Below are positions 1-7,641 of a stretch of DNA of 64,000 nucleotides, piece by piece. The translations under genes and the position numbers were made by a program. The DNA is taken from NCBI GenBank assembly GCA_022843785.1, contig JALHMZ010000003.1, forward strand, positions 177,145 to 241,144, given 5' to 3'. The notes beneath the pieces were generated by a model. The model had not been told where the DNA came from, made no database searches, and saw only the letters and a list, made by a program, of their open reading frames with translations. The number at the start of each line of letters is the position of its first letter. The first letter of the stretch is position 1. This DNA comes from Nitrospira sp. (GTDB lineage Bacteria > Nitrospirota > Nitrospiria > Nitrospirales > Nitrospiraceae).

Positions 1-2326
1 TGTGGTGACGTGGAGTTCAGCGCACCAGGATGGGCTCACCGTTGACATCTATGCTCAGCGGTACGATGCGGCCGGGATGGTAGTGGGTGGGGAAGTACAG
101 GTGAACAGCACGACGGCCAACCACCAGTTCGAGTCTGCCGTGACGGCATTGGCAGACGGCGGGTATGTGGTGACGTGGAGTTCAACGCACCAGGATGGGC
201 TCACCGTCGACATCTATGCCCGGCGGTACGATGCGACGGGGACGGCGGTGAGCGGCGAAATCTCCATCAACACCACGACGGCCAGCTCCCAGTTCGATAG
301 TGTGGTGACGGCGCTGGCGGACGGGGATTTCGTGGTGACGTGGAGTTCAACAGGCCAGGATGGGTCCGGCAGTGGCATCTATGCTCGGCGGTACGATGCG
401 ACGGGGACGGCGGTGAGCGGCGAAATCTCCATCAACACCACGACGGCCAACCACCAGTTCGATAGTGCGGTGGCGGCGCTGGCGGACGGGGGCTTCGTGG
501 TGACGTGGGCGTCCCTCAATCAAGATGCGGCAGGCACTGCTGGCGTCTATGCCCGGCGGTACAATGCGGCGGGGACGGCAGTAGGCGGCGAAGTACAGGT
601 CAACGCCACCACGGCTAGCGACCAGGACCAGAGTGCAGTGACGGGGTTGGCGGATGGCGGGTTCGTGGTGACGTGGGCATCCTTGGACCAGGATGGGTCC
701 GGCAGTGGCATCTATGGCCGGCGGTACGATGCGGCGGGGGCAGCGGTGGGGACAGAGTTTCTCGTCAACAGCACGGTGGCCAGCGCCCAGCTCGATAGTG
801 CGGTGACGGCGCTGGCGGATGGGGGCTTTGTGGTGACGTGGACGTCCTCCAACCAGGATGGGTTTGGCTCAGGCCTCTATGCTCAACGGTACGATGCGGC
901 CGGGGCCTCGGTTGGCCTCACCGTGACGGGAACGGCCGGGGCCGACCGACTCACCGTGGGCATCCACACACTCCTCACTGTAGACGGCGCGGCCGGTGCA
1001 GATGTGCTCACCGGAGGAGCCGGGGCGGATATCCTCTTGGGCGGGGCGGGCAACGACATCATCGTGGGGGGCGCGGGCAATGATATCCTCGATGGTGGAT
1101 TCGGCAACGACAGGATGGCCGGTGGATTGGGCAACGACGCCTATGTGCGGGATGCGGCTACCGATGTCATCACCGAAGGGCTCAATGCGGGGACCGATAC
1201 CGTGCGGTCGTCGCTGAATTATACGCTGAGGGCGAATATTGAGGACTTAGAATTGAACGGGACGGCGGTGATCGGCACCGGCAATGCGCTGGCCAACCGT
1301 CTGACCGGCACCAGTGGGAACAATATCCTTTCAGGCCTCGCGGGTAACGACCATCTGACCGGCGGGGCTGGCAACGACAGCCTGGACGGGGGGCTCGGTC
1401 AGGACACCGTGTATGGTGGAACCGGCGACGATCGGATTATCATGCTGGTGACAGCGGGCAACGTCGATACCATCGACGGCGGAGTCGGTACCGATACATT
1501 GGTGCTTACCGGTGCTGTGGGCGGGACCCGTGAGGTGGTGCTGGATCTGACGCTGGTTGATCAGGTGATCTCAATCGGGGGCGTCCTTGATGACGTGGTG
1601 ATGCAGCGCAAGATGGAGCATCTGAATGCCTCGGGCCTCCTGGGGGTCCTCAATGTGAAGGGGAGTGACGGCGACAACGACCTGATCGGCTCGCGCGGCA
1701 ACGACCTCATGGATGGGGGATCGGGGAATGACCTTGTCGATGGTGGGGCGGGGAATGATGCATTGGAAGGCGATGAGGGCGACGATACGCTCATCGGCGG
1801 GGCAGGCAACGATGAACTCGAAGGTAATATTGGGAATGATACATTGCTCGGGGGGCTGGGGAACGACACATTGGAAGGTGCTGAGGGCGACGATATCCTC
1901 AACGGCGGCGCTGGCAATGATACCTATGAGTTTGGTGTGGGGGATGGACACGATCTCATTCAGGACAATAGTGGGACGGCGGACAAGCTGGCCTTCAATC
2001 GGGGGGTGACTGGGATTGACCCGGCGGACGTGATCCTGAGCCGCCAGGCCGACAATCTGCATATCGCCATCCAGGGCGCCTCCGATCAGGTGACGATTCA
2101 GAATTGGTACACCAGTGCCACCAATCGGGTGGAGATTTTGGAATCGGGCGATGGCGATGTCCTGCGCAGCACGCAGGTCGAGCAACTGATTCAGGCGATG
2201 GCGGTGTTTACGCAGCAGACGGGGCTAAGTTGGGATGCGGCCGCCGGCGGAAGTGGAACGGTGCAACAACAAACAGACTTCCAGAGTATTATTGCCGCAA
2301 ACTGGCAGGGGGGAGCTGGTAATTGA
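1..2326 (+). CDS. RTX-type calcium-binding secreted protein (5' end outside window)
   Basis: The reading frame is open from the window edge, so the N-terminus is missing. About 774 residues are visible. The first ~300 contain about six imperfect repeats (roughly 155-175 bp each at DNA level) built around ADGGFVVTW, QDGSGSGIYA and RRYDA words, as in large adhesin-like RTX proteins. From about residue 335 come glycine/aspartate-rich nonapeptides (GGAGNDIIVGG, GGAGNDILDGG and many more), the classical Ca2+-binding beta-roll, in two blocks separated by a ~130-residue spacer. The C-terminal ~120 residues (FGVGDGHDLIQD, VTIQNWY) resemble the haemolysin-type calcium-binding related domain that precedes a type I secretion signal. 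The next three genes encode HlyB-, HlyD- and TolC-like proteins, so this is very likely their substrate. Whether it is an adhesin, enzyme or toxin cannot be told from the visible part. Confidence 0.9.
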   Translation, partial: VVTWSSAHQDGLTVDIYAQRYDAAGMVVGGEVQVNSTTANHQFESAVTALADGGYVVTWSSTHQDGLTVDIYARRYDATGTAVSGEISINTTTASSQFDSVVTALADGDFVVTWSSTGQDGSGSGIYARRYDATGTAVSGEISINTTTANHQFDSAVAALADGGFVVTWASLNQDAAGTAGVYARRYNAAGTAVGGEVQVNATTASDQDQSAVTGLADGGFVVTWASLDQDGSGSGIYGRRYDAAGAAVGTEFLVNSTVASAQLDSAVTALADGGFVVTWTSSNQDGFGSGLYAQRYDAAGASVGLTVTGTAGADRLTVGIHTLLTVDGAAGADVLTGGAGADILLGGAGNDIIVGGAGNDILDGGFGNDRMAGGLGNDAYVRDAATDVITEGLNAGTDTVRSSLNYTLRANIEDLELNGTAVIGTGNALANRLTGTSGNNILSGLAGNDHLTGGAGNDSLDGGLGQDTVYGGTGDDRIIMLVTAGNVDTIDGGVGTDTLVLTGAVGGTREVVLDLTLVDQVISIGGVLDDVVMQRKMEHLNASGLLGVLNVKGSDGDNDLIGSRGNDLMDGGSGNDLVDGGAGNDALEGDEGDDTLIGGAGNDELEGNIGNDTLLGGLGNDTLEGAEGDDILNGGAGNDTYEFGVGDGHDLIQDNSGTADKLAFNRGVTGIDPADVILSRQADNLHIAIQGASDQVTIQNWYTSATNRVEILESGDGDVLRSTQVEQLIQAMAVFTQQTGLSWDAAAGGSGTVQQQTDFQSIIAANWQGGAGN

Positions 2327-2359
2327 CGAGTCGTGAGTAGCAAGTGGTAAGTGGTGAGG
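2325..2359. repeat. Dispersed GTGAGT-type intergenic repeat, copy 1
   Basis: Starting at the stop codon of the RTX gene there is a string of near-repeated short words (GTGAGTAGCAAGTGGTAAG and onward). Closely related strings occur at 56534-56574 and 60788-60817 and, on the other strand, at 37527-37561. It is non-coding and does not look like a normal intergenic sequence. Confidence 0.6.
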
Positions 2360-2393
2360 GGGGGGCTTCCGGAAGGAGGTCTCCCCCTTTTCG
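2358..2393 (+). terminator. Possible rho-independent terminator after the RTX gene
   Basis: A run of eight G is followed by the self-complementary CTTCCGGAAG and then by TCTCCCCC and TTTTCGTT. A G5/C5 outer stem, an internal loop and the inner hairpin followed by T4 fit a terminator. The stem is imperfect, so confidence is moderate. Confidence 0.45.
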
Positions 2394-2510
2394 TTATGAC
2401 GGCTATCGCAAACGTCGAGGAGGCGGAAGACGTAAGGAGGAAGGCCTGTTACGTAGTGTTCTGTAGGAAACTACGAAACTGTTTTGTTTCATAAGCAAGT
2501 GCTCTAAGAT

Positions 2511-4700
2511 GTGTCGATGGCGACCGACAATGGAACGATGTCTCCTCCACCTACTGTGCCTCCGCCACCTCCGGTTGCCGGAGTGACCGATACAGGTCTG
2601 ACCTGCCTCCTGATCCTGGCCCGGTTCTATGATCTCCCCGCCGACGGCTCGCAGCTCCGCCATCAATTCGCGCAGTCCGGCCGGCCTCTTTCCGATACCG
2701 AACTGCTCCGCGCCGCAAAACATCTTGGGCTGAAAGCCGGGCTGCTCAAGACCCAGTGGAGCAAGCTGCCCGGTACCCCGTTTCCCGCTGTCGCCAAGCG
2801 AACGGATGGCCGCTACGTCGTGCTGGCTAAGATCGATGGGGACAAAGTCCTGATTCAAGATCCGACCGAAGCGCGTCCACTCATTTTGTCTCGCGAGCAA
2901 TTCGAATCGGCCTGGACCGGGGAGCTGCTGCTCTTTACAAAACGGGCGAATCTGCGCCTGCAAGACCTGAAATTCGACTTCACCTGGTTCATCCCCGCGA
3001 TCGTCAAATACCGGAAGCTGTTGGGTGAAGTGCTGGTCGCCTCGTTCTTCCTGCAACTCTTCGCGCTGCTGACGCCGCTCTTCACGCAAGTCGTCATCGA
3101 CAAGGTGCTGGTACACAAGGGCTTTACCACGCTGCACGTGCTGGCGATCGGCATGATCACGTTGGCGGTCTTCGAGGCGCTCCTGGGCGGACTGCGCACC
3201 TATCTGTTTGCCCACACGACCAACCGGATCGACGTGGGCCTGGGCGCGCAACTGTTCCGCCATCTGCTGGCCTTGCCGCTGTCGTACTTCGAAGCCCGGC
3301 GGGTCGGCGATACGGTGGCCCGGGTGCGTGAGTTGGAACAGATCCGCCAGTTTCTGACCAGCAATTCCGTGACGGTGGTGCTCGACGTGATCTTTACGAT
3401 CGTCTTCCTGGCCGTGATGTGGTTCTACAGCCCCATGCTGACGTTGGTGGTGATGGCCTCGCTGCCGTTCTATGCGCTGCTGTCGGTCGCGATCACGCCG
3501 GCCATCCGGGCCCGGCTCCATGAAAAGTTCAATCGCGGCGCCGACAATCAAGCGTTCCTGGTGGAGACCGTCAGCGGTATGCAGACCGTCAAGGCGATGG
3601 CGGTCGAGCCGCCGCTCCTTCGAAAATGGGAAGAGCAGCTGTCCGGCTATGTGAAGGCGAGTTTTCGCGCGACGAGCCTGATGACCGTAGCCGGTCAGAT
3701 CGCCACCGGTGTGCAGAAGATTACGACGGTGGCGGTCCTCTGGGTCGGCGCCTATCATGTGATCGGCGGAGAGCTGAGCATCGGACAGCTGATCGCGTTC
3801 AATATGCTGTCGGCGCAAGTGACGGGTCCCATGCTGCGCCTGGTGAACCTCTGGCAGGATTTTCAGCAGGTGGGCATCTCGGTCCAACGGTTGGGCGATG
3901 TGCTCAACACGCAGCCGGAGCCGTCCTATAATCCCAATCGGACGACGCTTCCCCATGTTGCAGGACAGGTCGTGTTCGATGATGTGACGTTCCGCTACCG
4001 TCCCGACGGCCCCGAAGTGCTGCGAAAAGTCTCGTTCTCGATCGCGCCGGGGCAAGTGATTGGCCTCGTCGGACGGTCCGGGTCCGGGAAGAGCACGATC
4101 GCCAAATTGATCCAGCGGCTCTATGTGCCTGAGCGTGGGCGCATCCTGGTCGACGGCGTCGATTTGGCGCAGGTCGATCCGGCCTGGCTGCGGCGGCAGG
4201 TGGGGGTGGTGTTGCAGGAGAACTTTCTCTTCAATCGATCAGTGCGGGACAATATCGCCTTGACCGATCCCGGCCTGGCGATGGAACGGGTGATCCAGGC
4301 AGCCAAGCAGGCCGGCGCCCATGAGTTCATTCTCGAATTTCCGGAAGGCTATGATACGTTGGTCGGCGAGCACGGCTGTTCGCTGTCCGGCGGGCAGCGC
4401 CAGCGGATTGCGATCGCACGGGCCTTGGTCGCGGACCCGCGTATTCTGATCTTCGACGAGGCGACCAGCTCGCTGGACTATGAATCCGAAGCGGTCATTC
4501 AACAGAATATGGCTCAGATTTGTAAAGGGCGCACGGTCTTCATCGTGGCCCATCGGCTCAGCACGGTGCGTCCGGCCCATCGGATTTATGTCGTTGAACG
4601 GGGCGAAATCGTGGAGCAAGGTTCGCATGAGGAGCTGCTCCGCATGAACGGGTTCTACACGAGACTGCACAGGTATCAGGACGGCTCTACGACTGTGTAG
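2511..4700 (+). CDS. Type I secretion ABC transporter, HlyB-like
   Basis: This 729-residue protein is an inner-membrane permease/ATPase for type I secretion. The N-terminus is proline-rich and leads into a C39-peptidase-like domain (about residues 25-150) in which the catalytic Cys is replaced (DTGL at 27-30, where peptidases have DCG). That is the degenerate C39-like domain of HlyB-type transporters, which bind RTX substrates without cleaving a leader. A transmembrane domain follows (about 165-440; DFTWFIPAIVKYRKL and SYFEARRVGDTVARV match the HlyB core closely). The nucleotide-binding domain has Walker A GRSGSGKST (~521), signature LSGGQRQR (~625), Walker B ILIFDEAT (~645) and the H-loop HRLST. 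The start is taken as GTG 2511; ATG 2517 is an alternative and no strong ribosome-binding site decides. It lies directly after the RTX gene and before hlyD-like and tolC-like genes. Confidence 0.93.
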   Translation: MSMATDNGTMSPPPTVPPPPPVAGVTDTGLTCLLILARFYDLPADGSQLRHQFAQSGRPLSDTELLRAAKHLGLKAGLLKTQWSKLPGTPFPAVAKRTDGRYVVLAKIDGDKVLIQDPTEARPLILSREQFESAWTGELLLFTKRANLRLQDLKFDFTWFIPAIVKYRKLLGEVLVASFFLQLFALLTPLFTQVVIDKVLVHKGFTTLHVLAIGMITLAVFEALLGGLRTYLFAHTTNRIDVGLGAQLFRHLLALPLSYFEARRVGDTVARVRELEQIRQFLTSNSVTVVLDVIFTIVFLAVMWFYSPMLTLVVMASLPFYALLSVAITPAIRARLHEKFNRGADNQAFLVETVSGMQTVKAMAVEPPLLRKWEEQLSGYVKASFRATSLMTVAGQIATGVQKITTVAVLWVGAYHVIGGELSIGQLIAFNMLSAQVTGPMLRLVNLWQDFQQVGISVQRLGDVLNTQPEPSYNPNRTTLPHVAGQVVFDDVTFRYRPDGPEVLRKVSFSIAPGQVIGLVGRSGSGKSTIAKLIQRLYVPERGRILVDGVDLAQVDPAWLRRQVGVVLQENFLFNRSVRDNIALTDPGLAMERVIQAAKQAGAHEFILEFPEGYDTLVGEHGCSLSGGQRQRIAIARALVADPRILIFDEATSSLDYESEAVIQQNMAQICKGRTVFIVAHRLSTVRPAHRIYVVERGEIVEQGSHEELLRMNGFYTRLHRYQDGSTTV

Positions 4701-4822
4701 TTGCGAAGGTAACGGTTGCTTTTGTTTATTTGGTTGTTTTGGTTGAGCCAGACAAACGAGAGAAACCAAACAAACTAAATAGACCGAAGAGACGAGATAG
4801 ACGAACCACGCACTGAGGTCCT

Positions 4823-6235
4823 ATGGCATTTGGAATGATTGCACGGCATTGGACGGTGTGGAAAGCGGCGTGGCAGGCTGAAAATGCCGGAAAGGGGTCA
4901 GGCACCTTGGGCGCAGGGTGCCTGCCCCCTTCTCCCTCAGCGACGGAATTTCTGCCGGCAGTGCTGGAAATTCAACAGGCGCCCCCGTCCCCGATCGGCC
5001 GCGCGATTCTGTGGACAATCCTGGCGGTCTTTACAGCCGGTGCGTTGTGGGCCACATTCGGCCGGATCGATATCGTCGCTACGGCGCAGGGGAAGATCAT
5101 TCCCAGCGGCTACTCAAAGACGATTCAACCCTATGAAACCGGTGTGATCGCCGCGATCCATGTGCAGGACGGGCAGACTGTGAAAAGGGGCGATGTGCTG
5201 ATCGAACTCGATCCGACGCTCAATCGTGCCGACCGAGACCGGGCGGTCAATGAATACCAGGCAGCGAGAGTGGAGGCGGCCCGTCTACGGGCGCTGATCG
5301 CGGGGCATGACTCGTTCGACGCGCCGGCGGATGTCGACCGATCCTATGTCCGGTTGCAGCAGCAACTGCTCCGTGACCAGCTGGCCGAGTACCGGGCCAA
5401 AGTGGCGGCGGCGCAGCATCTGGTGGATCAACGGCAAGCGGCCCTCGGGCAAACACAAGAAAATATTCTCCGTCTGGAAGCGACGGTGCCGATGGAGGCG
5501 GAACGCGCGGCGGCGTACAAGCGGTTGCTGGAACATGAGGCCGTGACAAAGATGGATTTCCTGCAGGCCGAGGGGCAGCGGATCGACAAGACCCAGGAAC
5601 TGGCCGGGCAGCGAAGAAAGCTCCAACAAGATCGGGCCGCTCTGGCGGAGGCGGAGAAACACCTTCATGCGATGTTGTCGGAATTCCAGCAATCCAAGCA
5701 AGCGGAGTTGTCCGTCCTTGAGACTAAAGCGTCCTCGCTCGCACAAGACGTGACGAAGGCAGGCCAAAAGGCCGACTTGCAGCGGCTGACGACGCCGATC
5801 GACGGTGTGGTGCAACAGCTGGCCGTGCACACCGTCGGTGGGGTGGTGACACCGGCCCAGCCGTTGCTCATCGTCGTGCCGCAGGAGCACCCGGTCGAGG
5901 TGGAGGCCCGGGTGGAAAATAAAGATGTCGGGTTTGTGAGCGAGGGGCAGCCGGTTGAAATCAAAGTCGAAGCTTTTCCGTTCACCCTGTATGGAACCAT
6001 TCCAGGACGGGTCTTGACCGTGTCCGGCGACGCGGCGCCTATCGAAAAAGTGGGATTGGTGTATCCCGCACGGATCAGCATGGATCGGGGGACGATTCAG
6101 GTCGAAGGGAAGCAGGTGCATCTGACGTCCGGCATGGCCGTCACGGTGGAGATCAAGACCGGCCAGCGCCGTATGATCGAGTATCTCCTGAGCCCGCTGC
6201 TCAAATCCGTTCAAGAAAGTCTCAGGGAACGGTGA
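4823..6235 (+). CDS. Type I secretion membrane-fusion protein, HlyD-like
   Basis: This 470-residue periplasmic adaptor would link the HlyB-like ATPase to the TolC-like channel. A short cytoplasmic N-terminus is followed by one transmembrane helix (about 61-78, ending before WATFGRIDIVATAQGKI), a split biotinyl-lipoyl domain (QPYETGVIAAIHVQDGQTV... and the C-terminal half LTTPIDGVVQQLAV), a long coiled-coil hairpin (about 130-300, rich in Q/E/A/R) and a beta-barrel with the RTX-secretion HlyD pattern (VEAFPFTLYGTIPGRV). Residues ~24-36 (GKGSGTLGAGCLPP) are encoded by a palindromic DNA element described separately and look like an insertion in the cytoplasmic tail. It precedes the outer-membrane gene by 4 nt, so the two are co-translated. 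Confidence 0.92.
   Translation: MAFGMIARHWTVWKAAWQAENAGKGSGTLGAGCLPPSPSATEFLPAVLEIQQAPPSPIGRAILWTILAVFTAGALWATFGRIDIVATAQGKIIPSGYSKTIQPYETGVIAAIHVQDGQTVKRGDVLIELDPTLNRADRDRAVNEYQAARVEAARLRALIAGHDSFDAPADVDRSYVRLQQQLLRDQLAEYRAKVAAAQHLVDQRQAALGQTQENILRLEATVPMEAERAAAYKRLLEHEAVTKMDFLQAEGQRIDKTQELAGQRRKLQQDRAALAEAEKHLHAMLSEFQQSKQAELSVLETKASSLAQDVTKAGQKADLQRLTTPIDGVVQQLAVHTVGGVVTPAQPLLIVVPQEHPVEVEARVENKDVGFVSEGQPVEIKVEAFPFTLYGTIPGRVLTVSGDAAPIEKVGLVYPARISMDRGTIQVEGKQVHLTSGMAVTVEIKTGQRRMIEYLLSPLLKSVQESLRER
4894..4929. repeat. Palindromic element inside the hlyD-like gene
   Basis: GGGGTCAGGCACC (4894-4906) and GGTGCCTGCCCCC (4917-4929) form a 13-bp inverted repeat with one mismatch around a 10-nt loop. 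It is read in frame and contributes a Gly/Pro/Cys-rich stretch to the N-terminal tail of the HlyD-like protein. GGGGTCAGGCACC is, from general knowledge, a common core of REP-like intergenic palindromes, so an in-gene copy suggests mobility. Confidence 0.65.
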
Positions 6236-6239
6236 TCGG

Positions 6240-7592
6240 ATGATGCGCGTATCCGTTCCATTGAGCGTCTGCCTTCTGCTGGCCGGAACGATCGCCTGTT
6301 CGGCGGGCCAGGCCGGTCTCGCGGCCGGCGAAGAAGCCGGTACGGCCGAAGCGCTGCCTGCACCGGCGCTCCATCTGACTCTGAAGGGCACGTTAGCCGC
6401 GGCGGCGGATAACAACCCCGATGTGCTGCTCTATAAAGAACGGATTCAGGAGGCCCAAGGACAGGTACGGACGCAATTGGGAGCCATGTTGCCCAATCTA
6501 TCCGCAAATGTGCGGCAGACCAGGCAGACGCAGTTTCGGGGAACGTTCGGACTCGATCCGGTCCGGTCCGATCCCTTCAGCATCTTCGATACGCGCCTCA
6601 GCGCGAGTCAGAATCTGTTGAGCGCCAGTTTGATCCAGCGCTGGCGGGCTTCCCGTGAGGCGTTGCATGCCACTGAGTTCGAAGCGGAAGCGAGGACGTT
6701 CGACACGATGGCCAGTGCAGCGTTGCTCTACATGGAAGGGTTGAAGGCCATGGCCATGGCCAAGATGCATGAGGCGAATGAATCGATCCTGAGCGAGTTA
6801 CTGGGGATCGTGAGGCAACGGCAGCGAGGCGGGGTGGCCACTGGACTGGATATTGCGCGGCTTGAAGCGCAATTGGCGGCAGAACGGCAGCGGGGATCTT
6901 CAGTGCGATACGATCTCGAACATGCGAAGCTCAGCCTGATCAACCTGTTGGCGTTGCCTCATGAGAGCAGGCTGGTGCTGGCAGACGAATGGTCCACGGA
7001 CGTGCAGGACATTCCTTCGCCGCACCATGCCGTGGAGGATGCATTGGCGCGTCGTCCGGAAGTCCAGGCGCAGTTCACCCGTGTCAAAGCGTCGGAACTG
7101 ACCTACTCCTCGATCACCGGAGAGCGGCTGCCATCGCTCGTGGCTCAAGGGGACTATGGCCTGATCGGCAACCGGTGGAACAATACCCTCGATACCTATC
7201 AGATGGCGTTGAGCCTGCAAATTCCTATTTTTGACGGGGGGCAGCGTGAAGGCCGCATCGCAGAAGCGCAGAGCCGGTTGCGACAGGAAGTGTTCAGGAT
7301 GCGGTCGGTCGTCAATCAGGTCAAGATGGAAGTCCACGATGCATTGGCCTCATTGGCGGCGGCGAAAGAGCAGGTCGGGATCGCGCAGACCGGCCTGAAG
7401 ATGGCGACGAAAGAACTGGAGTTGGCCCGCGAGCGTTATGCCGTGATTACGGCCGCCAGCCATTTTGAATTGACCAATGGTCTCTCGGCGGTGGCCCGCG
7501 CCAGAGAAAATCTCGTTGCGGCTCTGTTTCAGCTCAATGCCGCCCGGGTCAATATTGCCCGCTCCACCGGCAACCTGAATGTGCTCAACTAG
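6240..7592 (+). CDS. TolC-family outer-membrane channel of the type I system
   Basis: This 450-residue outer-membrane efflux protein would complete the RTX export machine. It has an N-terminal signal peptide (MMRVSVPLSVCLLLAGTIACSAG). The Cys there lacks a good lipobox because position -3 is Thr, so cleavage type is uncertain. Two repeated alpha-helical/beta halves typical of the outer-membrane efflux family are visible: NNPDVLLYKERIQEAQGQV opens the first, and DALARRPEVQAQFTRVKASE opens the second. Beta-strand segments lie near LSASQNLLSASLIQRW and MALSLQIPIFDGGQREGRI. It starts 4 nt after the hlyD-like stop, as the last gene of an RTX-hlyB-hlyD-tolC cluster. Confidence 0.9.
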   Translation: MMRVSVPLSVCLLLAGTIACSAGQAGLAAGEEAGTAEALPAPALHLTLKGTLAAAADNNPDVLLYKERIQEAQGQVRTQLGAMLPNLSANVRQTRQTQFRGTFGLDPVRSDPFSIFDTRLSASQNLLSASLIQRWRASREALHATEFEAEARTFDTMASAALLYMEGLKAMAMAKMHEANESILSELLGIVRQRQRGGVATGLDIARLEAQLAAERQRGSSVRYDLEHAKLSLINLLALPHESRLVLADEWSTDVQDIPSPHHAVEDALARRPEVQAQFTRVKASELTYSSITGERLPSLVAQGDYGLIGNRWNNTLDTYQMALSLQIPIFDGGQREGRIAEAQSRLRQEVFRMRSVVNQVKMEVHDALASLAAAKEQVGIAQTGLKMATKELELARERYAVITAASHFELTNGLSAVARARENLVAALFQLNAARVNIARSTGNLNVLN

Positions 7593-7641
7593 CCCGTAGA
7601 TCCCTTGACTTGATCCGGCGCTTCACTCACACTGCCTCCGC

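Noticed and set aside
2403..4055. 550-residue minus-strand ORF opposite the HlyB-like gene
   Set aside because: The plus strand encodes an unmistakable HlyB-like transporter over the same bases; the minus frame is Arg/His/Gln-rich with no recognisable motif, typical of antisense reading in GC-rich DNA.
5285..6415. 376-residue minus-strand ORF opposite hlyD-like and tolC-like genes
   Set aside because: Shadow of two well-supported plus-strand genes; high Arg/Gly/Pro composition.
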